Shown here piece by piece: positions 56,196 to 64,000 of a stretch of 64,000 nucleotides of DNA. Numbering within the stretch: position 1 is the stretch's first letter; the number at the start of each line of letters is the position of its first letter. The position numbers and the translations under genes are program-made. The DNA is from Paulinella micropora (Eukaryota > Cercozoa > Imbricatea > Euglyphida > Paulinellidae), in assembly GCA_019918135.1 (NCBI GenBank), contig WBZZ01004118.1:35001-99000 (forward strand), in the 5' to 3' direction. The notes beneath the pieces are model-generated. The model was not told the origin of the DNA, did no database searches, and worked only from the letters and a program-made list of their open reading frames with translations.

Positions 56196-58703
56196 GTCTA
56201 CGACGACAACACGCTCACCTGAGCCGGTGTCTTCGTCTTGACGTCCCCCCTCCGTAGCGGTATAAGCTTGCTGGGGGTAGTTGGAGCTGGAACTGGTGCT
56301 ATAATTCCAGTATCCGTGTCCTCTGGGAGGGCGCGCTGGGGTCCGTCCTCCCCTTCCACGAAAGCCTCGTCCTCGTGGTGCCGCCCCTCTTGGTGTCCCT
56401 CGGGACCCTCGTGACGATCCTCTCGTCTCTCCTCCTCCTCTAGTCGGCGCCTTTGATCGGCCCGATGTCTCTCTCTTCTCCCTTCTCTTCATTCTGTCAA
56501 GGAAGTAAATGATGGCCTCCCGGAACTCCGCATCCGAGACCATATTCGCATTCCACCTCCCCTCCTCCAACTCCTTCTTGTACATGGCGTACATGGTCTT
56601 TTTCATGCCTTCGAGCTCTCTAAGGAAAAGATTTCGCTGCCTATCATCAAGAGAGTCGTGGCTGAAGAGGCAATTGCCTACTCCTTTCTGTGCCTCATGC
56701 TTACACGCCATGTATGAAAAATAGCGGTAGCACGGCGTCGGCTCATCTCTCCCCCTCTTGAGACCTGCCGTTCGAGTTGCATGTGCTGCTTGAGCACCTC
56801 CAACCCCCTGTGTCGCGGCACTGGAGAATGACTCGGTGGCCGTGTCCAATTCGGAACACGCGTCGAGCACCTCCTTGAACAGGTCGCCCGGCGGAGTAGC
56901 CGCTACAGTCCTCTCGTATATATTCGTTTCTAAAAAATCCGCCGTCTTCACCGCCGTGAAGGTCGGACAGGACTGTATGATCCTTGCGAGCTTGCTCGGG
57001 TGTCGTGTACACAAAGCACTCAGGAAGTACAAAATGATAGACTTCCGGCTATAAAAGAGCCCGTACTTGGCGCTGACCTCAGTGAGGATCGCTGCCAACC
57101 TCGTGCCAATGCCCAGCCCTTCGTTCACCTCTTGAAAAATCTCAAACCCAATCAAAGTACCAGTGCACAGGTGCTGATACCCATGAGTTTTAAAGTATTG
57201 CAAGAGGACGGCAACTGGCACCGTGCATTGCAGGTCTGAGGCTGCTCTCCTAGCCGCCACCTCTACCGCTCTCATCGCCTTGTATTCCCCAACATCAAAC
57301 CCTTGTGTGATGATTGATGGGTCCAACAAGGTGTACAACGCCTCATACTCCTGTGTTTCGTCCGTTGGATGCTGCTTCATACAAGCATCAATTCTTCTGA
57401 GCTTGTCTCGAAGGTTCGCATCCGTGTCCTTCTGACTCGCTGTCTCTGCATACAGCGTCAGAGCAGTGGCATCGGACTTTGTATATTTTTGGAAGGCCTG
57501 TATGATAGCCTGTCTGTCCTTTTTGTCATTACTGTTGACAATGACAGTGGTAGGCGCTGAGCTAGTCGCAGGGGCCGAAGGGGCTGTGTGGGCTGACGGG
57601 GCGGAGCGGCCCGAGGGAGCCATATAAGATCCAGAGGAATATTTCGGTCCCTTTGTTCCCGCCGCCTTGGCTAATGCAATCTTTGCCTCCATCTCCTTCT
57701 TTTCTTTCTCAGCCGCTAGCTCTTTGATATACAGCTCTTGGGCATGATGAAAAAAAGACAGGATCTCAGCTGCCTTCCGAAGGAACAAGGCCTTCTCCGC
57801 CAACTCCTTCTCTCCCGCTTTATTGGTGGGGGGTGGTGCGGCCGTCCCCTCCAAGATCGTATGATCCTTCGTGAAGACCCACCTCTTCCATGCGTCATCC
57901 TTCACCAAGGCCGCATGCAGCTTCTTCATCCTCGTCACCCCTCCAGCTTCGCCTTCTATTTCCCTCAGGGCCGGGTGAAGGTCCCTGCCAAACTGGGTGT
58001 GTTGGAGTTTACCCAGGTCCACTAACTTGGCCTCCATAAGTTTCAGAGACACATCCATGACATTGATCTGTCCTTTTGGATTCCTGAACTTAAACTCCTT
58101 TTCCACTCTCTTTATTGAATCAATGTCCTGACCAGGATCGAGCAACCTAGCCAGTGCTCTTGTGTTCCATGGCAGCACAGTCTTTCCAGTCTGGTACTCA
58201 AAGAGTATAGCACACTCAAACACTGTCCATGAGAGGTCGAGTAGCTCCAGTAAAGACATATTGTCCCCAAATGAGACATGTTGCACCTGTAACTGTGCAC
58301 CGTCGTCTCTGAGGAATTCTGCCAGAGGCAGAGCTTGCCTTGGGAGAGGGTAACAGATGTCCTCCTTCTTCAAGGGTTGTCCCCATCGCATTTCTTGGGG
58401 AATGTATAGCCATTTATAGGCCTCATCCTTCCCTTTCTTCTCCTCAAACTCCTTCTTACTTAGTTTGCCATATTCGGCCACAAACCTCGCTTCCTCTCCT
58501 CCCTTCTCCTCCTCCTCGACTTCCTCTGCTCCTCCTGTGTCAAAGGAAGGCGCAGTAAAAAATTGATTCTCTGCTCCTCCTGTGTCAAAGGAAGGTGCCA
58601 GATCTCCTCCTTCTGCATGAGAGTCAACGAACTCCTCTTCGTTTCCTGGGGTTCGCTCACTCTCCCCCCCTCCTTCCTGCCAGTCTTCAGACCTAGTAGA
58701 CAT
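56193..58703 (-). CDS. gag: GYP-1 Gag with CCCH zinc finger and RGG tract
   Basis: 836 residues. Acidic N-terminus with a duplicated APSFDTGGAE segment. Large helical middle, presumed capsid, conserved with the plus-strand element (FETQEYEAL-type and HGYQHLCTGTLIGFEIF motifs). CCCH finger C658-x8-C667-x10-C678-x3-H682. Arg/Gly-rich RGG tract at about 755-796. Ends VVVVD then TGA, followed in the same frame by pol. Packages element RNA into particles by family analogy. Start: first ATG, MSTR, aligned with MSTE of the second element. Confidence 0.88.
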   Translation of the reverse strand: MSTRSEDWQEGGGESERTPGNEEEFVDSHAEGGDLAPSFDTGGAENQFFTAPSFDTGGAEEVEEEEKGGEEARFVAEYGKLSKKEFEEKKGKDEAYKWLYIPQEMRWGQPLKKEDICYPLPRQALPLAEFLRDDGAQLQVQHVSFGDNMSLLELLDLSWTVFECAILFEYQTGKTVLPWNTRALARLLDPGQDIDSIKRVEKEFKFRNPKGQINVMDVSLKLMEAKLVDLGKLQHTQFGRDLHPALREIEGEAGGVTRMKKLHAALVKDDAWKRWVFTKDHTILEGTAAPPPTNKAGEKELAEKALFLRKAAEILSFFHHAQELYIKELAAEKEKKEMEAKIALAKAAGTKGPKYSSGSYMAPSGRSAPSAHTAPSAPATSSAPTTVIVNSNDKKDRQAIIQAFQKYTKSDATALTLYAETASQKDTDANLRDKLRRIDACMKQHPTDETQEYEALYTLLDPSIITQGFDVGEYKAMRAVEVAARRAASDLQCTVPVAVLLQYFKTHGYQHLCTGTLIGFEIFQEVNEGLGIGTRLAAILTEVSAKYGLFYSRKSIILYFLSALCTRHPSKLARIIQSCPTFTAVKTADFLETNIYERTVAATPPGDLFKEVLDACSELDTATESFSSAATQGVGGAQAAHATRTAGLKRGRDEPTPCYRYFSYMACKHEAQKGVGNCLFSHDSLDDRQRNLFLRELEGMKKTMYAMYKKELEEGRWNANMVSDAEFREAIIYFLDRMKRREKRETSGRSKAPTRGGGETRGSSRGSRGTPRGAAPRGRGFRGRGGRTPARPPRGHGYWNYSTSSSSNYPQQAYTATEGGRQDEDTGSGERVVVVD

Positions 58704-58835
58704 GGACGCTGAAGGAATACGGATGAGACAGAGTTGTTTCTACCCCGTAATTGCTCTGTTCGTCTATGAGGAACGAATAGAGAGAAAAAACGAAAAGACA
58801 GTATAGAGAGAGAGCGTCTCACCTCTATGTCTTAT

Positions 58836-58871
<36 letters not shown>

Positions 58872-59469
58872 TGAGAAAGAAGTAATCTGTACGACTTTCT
58901 CTGAAAATTTGATCTCCTTCTCCACTCCTCTTTTCTTTTTCTCTTTTTGTTGTTGTATCTGTTATGAGGTACGAGGACCTATGTACAGATAATGTCAAAG
59001 AGGCTAGAGAAGCACTCCTTGAGAAGTCGACTTGTCGTCTGACACTTGTTCAGACCTATTGTCGAAAGACAGTCAGAGATTTGCAAAAATACTCTGATGT
59101 GTGTGGTTTGAGAGGCAACAAAGTGCACAGACTTGAAAGGTAGAGTACTACGCTCGTGTCCTTCAAGTTTGTTTGTAACTGTGAGTGTTTGTTTGTACGT
59201 CTGTTGACCTACTCTGTCTCTGTCTCAAGAGAGAACAAAAGAACAGCTACGAGGTCTGGTGTCTGGCCTCCTTGTGAGGACACAGATACAGGCTGTGGAG
59301 AGGGTACTGAGACACCTACTCACAAACGCCTAGACGTCTAGTTTTGCAAAAAGAGCTGTGTGGGGATGTGCTGGAGTATTTGTTTTTTGGAACACCTACT
59401 CAGAAGAGATAGGTCTGTCCAATTTTTCTTTCTGCTGTTCCAAAAACAAGCCAGAAAAGAAATCAGCCT
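58704..59469 (-). other. GYP-1 leader (5' UTR)
   Basis: About 770 bp between PBS and gag. Contains a T34 run on the plus strand (58837-58870). Clearly related to the leader of GYP-2 in inverted orientation, for example the GTCGACTTCTCAAGGAG block. Confidence 0.75.
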
Positions 59470-59486
59470 TGTGCTGGTGACTCCAA
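59470..59486 (-). other. GYP-1 primer-binding site
   Basis: One nt after the LTR, minus strand TGGAGTCACCAGCACAAG; complementary to a tRNA 3' end ...GTGCTGGTGACTCCA, including CCA. tRNA identity not assigned. Confidence 0.7.
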
Positions 59487-59732
59487 TGTTACAATCCCCG
59501 AAGATAGCTCAATAAAAAGTCGATAATACAACCAGACACAAATCCCCAAAAGAGAATGATGTCTCGTTATATTAGCTCAGTGAAGCCGAAAAGAAAACGG
59601 CAACAGACCAAGGTTAAAATGGCATTAGGTCAAATCCGGCCAAACGATATTGAAAATAATGGAAAAAACTAGGTGCACCTGACACCAGAAAAAGGGTACT
59701 TTTTACCGGCTATCCGGGGGGTGATGCATACA
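59487..59732 (-). repeat. GYP-1 5' LTR
   Basis: 246 bp, TGTTACA...ATACA on the plus strand. It is also the only sequence separating GYP-1 from the oppositely oriented GYP-2. Confidence 0.9.
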
Positions 59733-60392
59733 CAACTCTTTCACAAAACAAATAATTTGATTGGTCTCAAGCAGGTGTCTCGTACCCTCTAGCCCAATCA
59801 GTATCTGTGCGCTCACAAGGAGACATCAGATACAAACTCTCTGTCGTTCTTGCTGTTCTCACACAGAGACCAAGAAGAAGGAGGTGGACAGAAGAGTGAA
59901 GGAACACACACAAAACACAAACAAGCATAGGGACAGGAGCATAACACTCTATCCTTCTAGTTTGTGCATTTATCTACATTATCTCACACATACGTCAGAG
60001 TATTTTTGCAAATCTCTTATCGTTTTCTAAAGGTGTGTCTGAGAACCTATCCGACCGACTGTCGACTTCTCAAGGAGAGCTTTTCTAGCTTCTCTATTAC
60101 TATCTGTGTGTAGGTCCAAGTGCCTCATACTAGATACAATTTAGAAAAGAAGGAGGAGAAAGTAATCTGAGTAAGGAGAACAAGAAATCGGAGAAAGTCT
60201 CAAAGACTATTTTTCTCAAACAAAAACAAACATACAAACAGTGTTTCATAGAGGACAGGGAATCTTATCCTACCCTCTCTATTAGTTTCTCTCTTCACTA
60301 GTCAATCGACTGAAGGAGGAACAGAACACAAACGAACAAAAACCAAACATAGGAGCTGACACTGTCCTCCTGTTGATCACTACTACGACATC
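59733..60392 (+). other. GYP-2 leader (5' UTR), truncated
   Basis: Nearly identical (inverted) to 1060-1280 and alignable with the GYP-1 leader. No ORF supported. Confidence 0.7.
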
Positions 60393-63084
60393 ATGTCGAC
60401 AGAGACCGCCGAAGTGAGTGAATTCTCGGAGGCAGATCAAAGAAGAGAAGAAGAAGAAGCAGGAGGAGGAGGAGGAAGAGGATTGAATGAAGGAGGAGGA
60501 GGAGATTGAATGAAGGAGGAGGAGGATGAAGGAGTAGGAGGAGGAGTAGAAGAGGGCTGGGATGATGAAGGAAGATATGGAGGAGACGAAGATGAAGGAG
60601 GATTTGAACAAGAAGAGACGGGAGGAGGAGGAGCATATGGTAATCCCTTACCACCTGCCTACACGGGAGGAGGAGGACGAAAAATGATCGACTTGATTCA
60701 TAGTGATGGAGAGGAGATCACAGTGGAGGAACAACAGTGGGTGCAAGACCACTATGACCTCACTAAAGAAGAGTTTGATAACAAGATGGGGGTAGAGAAG
60801 GATACCTATGTGTGGATCCCTCAGGATCAAAGAAGAGAGAAAAGTCGTGCTAAAAAGGATGTCTATATCCTATTATCAAACACAGCACAGCTCCTCGGCA
60901 AACTGGTCTCTGATCCAGAAGAGAGAAAGAAATACAGCATATCAAGTTTGGGGACACACACACCCACCTTGAATTACTCGATGCTATCTTTGGGGTGTAC
61001 ACTCAAACCCTGATTTGGGAACGTACATACGGCCCACGATGTGAGGGTTACCTCCAGTACACAAACCCAAGAGCAACTGCCAGATTCCTCGCGACTGGTC
61101 AGGAGGCAGTCGATGTAACAAAAATGAAGACCAATCTGGGTTCGAAAAACTCGAGTGGCATATTTCATTTTTTTACATGGAAATAAAGGCCTTGGAGGAG
61201 GGGAAGGCAGAGATGGAAAAAAGCATTAAGGCAGCAGGAGAAACTCATCCTGTGATTGATGAGTTAGAGAAGACCGACAGAGTTCTGACCAAGATCAGAC
61301 TGTTGATGGGTGCGTTACTGCACAAGGAGGCATGGAAGAGATGGATTCCTACCAAGGATCACTCTGTCCTTAAATCACTTAGTAACGCACCACCGGTCGC
61401 CAACAAAGCAGGTGTTGACCAATATGTGGAGAAATATAATTTTCTCAGATCTGCTTCTGAATTGGTGGCCTTTATCACTCATGCTCAAAAGCTGGTGATA
61501 TCTGAGAAGAAGAAGGCGAAAGAGAATGAGGAGTTCGAGAAGACGATGAGACTGGAAAGAATGAAAGCAAAAGTGAGTGGTGCAAAGACACACCCTCCGA
61601 CATATTTGACCCCACCAGCTCCTGCCCCACCAGCCCCTGCACCCTCGGGCTCAACTACGGTGGTGGTCACAAATACGGAGAAGAAGGACAGACAGAACAT
61701 CATAAATGCCTTCAAGGGGAAGAAAGGAGGAGTGGCAAGTCTCATGCTATATGCCAAGACGAGCTCAGACAAAGACTCTGATGCTTCGCTTTTGAGCAAG
61801 CTCAAAGAGATCAATGCCTGCATGAAGGCTTTTCCTTGCGACGAAACGCAGGAATACGAGGCCCTTGTTACTGTTTTTGACCAATCTCTAGTCTCGGAGG
61901 GATTTGATCTGACACAGTACAAGTTTTTGAGAAAGAAGGAGGAGATTAAGAGAAACAATGCAACAGGCCTAGACGCTCAGTGTGAACTGGCGGTGGCCAC
62001 ACTCATTTCATATTTTCAATCTCATGGATACCAGCATCTCTGCACTGGTACTCTCATAGGATTTGAAATCTTTGAGACAGTGGCGATGAGTTTGAGGAGT
62101 GCTGTTGGCTTGGCGGCGACCCTTACGGAGGTAGTTTCCTCCTATGGGCTATTCTATGGCCGCAAGTCGATCATCCTCTATTTCTTTTCGGCGTTACACA
62201 CAGTTAACCCGAGTAAGCTTACTCAGCTCATACAACATATGCTCGACGTTTAGCTCAGTGAAGTCCAAGAACTTCCTCGAGACACACGTGTTCGAAAATA
62301 CGGTTCAAAGCGTTGCTCCGTCAGCACTGTTTCAAGAAGTGATGAGTGCATGCTCAAACATGGACTCGCTCACGGAGGCACATACGGCACAGGCAGGCGG
62401 TGTACCTGTTGGCGCACAAGCCACGTACACAAACAGAGTTGCCGGTTGGAAGAGACAGAGAGAGCCAGACCTGAAGACCGCATGTTGGAGGTGGTTCGCG
62501 GGCTTGCAGTGTAAGGCACAGATGGAGAACAGAGACTGCTCTTTCAATCATGATAGGCAGAACCCAACAGCAAGGGCAAATTTTCTGAGCAGGACGGAAG
62601 GCAAGGAACCGGGCCTTTTCAATATGCTTCAGATTGCCGCTGTGAACGAAGGTTGGTATGCCAATATGTGTGATGATGAGGAGTTACGAGAGGCAATCAT
62701 TACCTACATGAAGAGGATGAAGGAGAAGAAGGAGGAAAGGGAGAGACAAAAGAACTTAAAGGCCTCTCAAAGAGGACGAGAAGGAGGAGCAGGAGCAGGA
62801 GGACGAGCAGGAGGAGGAGGAGGAGGACGAGGACGAGGAACATGGAGAGGAGCCTCGAGGTGGCAGGGAACCCCTCAGAGAGGAAGAGGAGGAGGTCGGG
62901 GATATACCCCTTATGGAGGGAGAGCTGTTCGAGCTCCAGCCCCCCACCCAGAGGAGGAGGAGGCTCGTGGGCAAGCTCCAACCCGAATTTCGGTCGAGCT
63001 CAGGCCTACAACACTGCCTCGGAGACCGATACGTCATCCTACCCGGACACTACTCAAGGTAATCGTTTCGAGGTGGTGGAATGA
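60393..63084 (+). pseudogene. gag: GYP-2 gag, frameshifted
   Basis: Starts MSTETAEVSEFSEADQRREE. Lesions: TGA at 60507-60509 inside a GGA-rich repeat; frame changes near 60945, in a T7 run near 61165, near 62238, and in the RGG region near 62945. Segments equivalent to GYP-1 Gag: 61177-62240 (capsid-like, HGYQHLCTGTLIGFEIFE), 62240-62940 (CCCH finger CWRWFAGLQC ... CSFNH, C-x8-C-x8-C-x3-H, then RGG tract), 62842-63084 (QAYNTASETD ... FEVVE, then TGA). Shared architecture supports the Gag call for GYP-1. Confidence 0.8.
63082..63084 (+). promoter_or_regulatory. GYP-2 Gag-Pol UGA, readthrough type
   Basis: GAA UGA CUG GAG GGG, with pol continuing in the same frame. Same position, +4 C and purine-rich context as GYP-1. 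Confidence 0.6.
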
Positions 63085-64000
63085 CTGGAGGGGGGAGAAG
63101 AGAGGAAGGAGAAGACTGTGAAGTTTAACCCTAAAGTCACAGTGCTTTCTAATGCTGTTGTGCAGACTGGGCCAACGCTTCCTCTATGTGAAAACAAAGA
63201 TGTAGGTACACAGAGACTGCAGCCCCAAGGTAGTCTCATACCCGTTCATACAGCACGGTTACCAATGATAACTGATGCAAATAGGAAGGCGAGACTTGCG
63301 ATGGAGGCGAGGAGGCCAATGGCAGACGTATCGCCTCGGCCAAGCAAACAACCACGAACAGACTCAATGTCTACGGTCGCGGCGGGTGGCGAGCAAAAAG
63401 ACAATGTGTGTACTCAAGTACCACAAGACAATGTCGCTCAAATAGTAAACGCACCAGTACCGCAGAATAATAAAAATGTTAATGAGGTGAAGCAGGAGAA
63501 GAAGGAGGAGTTGAAAAACTTAGAGACAAGACTCCAAAATTTGGAACGTAAAGTTCTTGTTCTCGCAGCCAATATACACAGGCCCGATGCTCTGTGTTAT
63601 ACGGAACTTTATTGTGAAACATTGAAGACAATATTGAAAGTTGGTAATGATACGATGGCGAATATTAATATTGTCGGCAGGAAGTTTTTAAATCGATACC
63701 GGGACTGGGTGGACGGAAATATGAAAAAGTCAACGGGCACTCTCAAAGGAGTGAGCAGCCGGACGGATATCACGGGAATCATCACACTGACCTTTAAATT
63801 GAAATCCGCACGAGTATACCGTATGGACCTCTATGTCGTCCCCGGTTACCACGGGTCAATATTACTATCGTATGACCAATTGGCTACGATGGGGGCTGTG
63901 ATTGATTGCGCCGCACGGCGAGTGATATATGGAGTAAAAAGAGGAGAAGAGAACGATATTGATCCCTTCAACGCTACTGACTCTTATGAGGCTTATGAGC
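63085..64000 (+). CDS. pol: GYP-2 pol N-terminus: linker and protease-like domain (partial)
   Basis: About 305 codons, open to the window end. LEGGEERKEKTVKFNPKVTV follows the gag stop. The protease-like domain repeats the unusual site: VGNDTMANINIVGRKFL, and ILLSYDQLATMGAVIDCAARRV. The Pro/Gln-rich linker differs from GYP-1, while the protease region is strongly conserved, which suggests selection. Confidence 0.85.
   Translation, partial: MEGGEERKEKTVKFNPKVTVLSNAVVQTGPTLPLCENKDVGTQRLQPQGSLIPVHTARLPMITDANRKARLAMEARRPMADVSPRPSKQPRTDSMSTVAAGGEQKDNVCTQVPQDNVAQIVNAPVPQNNKNVNEVKQEKKEELKNLETRLQNLERKVLVLAANIHRPDALCYTELYCETLKTILKVGNDTMANINIVGRKFLNRYRDWVDGNMKKSTGTLKGVSSRTDITGIITLTFKLKSARVYRMDLYVVPGYHGSILLSYDQLATMGAVIDCAARRVIYGVKRGEENDIDPFNATDSYEAYE

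Larger units (their letters stand above)
49326..59732 (-). mobile_element. GYP-1: near-intact gypsy-type LTR retrotransposon (10.4 kb)
   Basis: Direct terminal repeats of 248 and 246 bp with TG...CA ends, about six differences between them, so a recent insertion. Order on the minus strand: LTR, PBS, leader of about 770 bp, gag, UGA, pol, about 780 bp 3' UTR, polypurine tract, LTR. Flanks are AATAA on the left and CAACT on the right, so no target-site duplication is visible. Confidence 0.92.
59733..64000 (+). mobile_element. GYP-2: second gypsy-type element, 5'-truncated, runs past the window
   Basis: Related to GYP-1 over leader, gag and pol but clearly divergent. It lacks its own LTR, PBS and the first 130 or so bp of leader; the break is exactly at the edge of the GYP-1 LTR. 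gag is damaged, pol is open to the window end. Confidence 0.88.

Overview
The window is eukaryotic and is almost entirely made of transposable elements; no host gene could be identified with confidence. Evidence for a eukaryote: APE-type LINEs, gypsy-type LTR retrotransposons, a tRNA-derived SINE, piggyBac-like transposons interrupted by a GT-AG spliceosomal intron, and long (AAT)n microsatellites. A repeat-rich microbial eukaryote or alga (for example a chromerid) would fit, but nothing here identifies the species. I name families for use here only: SINE-A, SINE-B, SINE-C, LINE-alpha, LINE-beta, PB (piggyBac-like), GYP (gypsy-like).

Layout. 1-1.06 kb: a GATA microsatellite, a G homopolymer and AT-rich DNA. 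1.06-1.63 kb: 5' end of a GYP relative (LTR, primer-binding site, leader). 1.76-1.92 kb: an exon-like fragment. 1.92-49.3 kb: one continuous stack of retroposons, nearly all on the minus strand, each separated from the next by (AAT)n, which is (ATT)n on the coding strand. It holds 27 SINE-A, 8 SINE-B and 6 SINE-C copies, one LINE/SINE chimera, two LINE-alpha, two LINE-beta and three PB elements. 49.3-59.7 kb: an almost intact GYP element on the minus strand, with 246-248 bp LTRs, PPT, PBS, intact Gag and a 1915-residue Pol. 59.7-64.0 kb: a second, divergent GYP element on the plus strand, lacking its LTR, with a degraded gag and an open pol that runs off the window.

How the parts fit. All five retroposon families end in an (ATT)n tail preceded by a related 3' sequence, so the LINEs probably supply the machinery that copies the SINEs, and new copies land in the (ATT)n tails of old ones in the same orientation. 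Both LINE families end in a conserved C-terminal segment containing a SUMO-interaction-like motif, an AT-hook core (RGRP) and a perfect PCNA-binding PIP box. Both encode, upstream, an RRM-like domain in the same frame as the endonuclease. In both GYP elements gag and pol share one reading frame and are separated by a single UGA followed by C, which suggests stop-codon readthrough; their Gag carries a CCCH zinc finger and an RGG tract instead of a CCHC knuckle.

Several blocks (SINE-C/SINE-A/LINE-alpha; SINE-A/PB/SINE-A) are segmental duplications, and one pair gives an empty site and a filled site for a SINE-A insertion. Long (AAT)n tracts make assembly error a real possibility for copy number and order.
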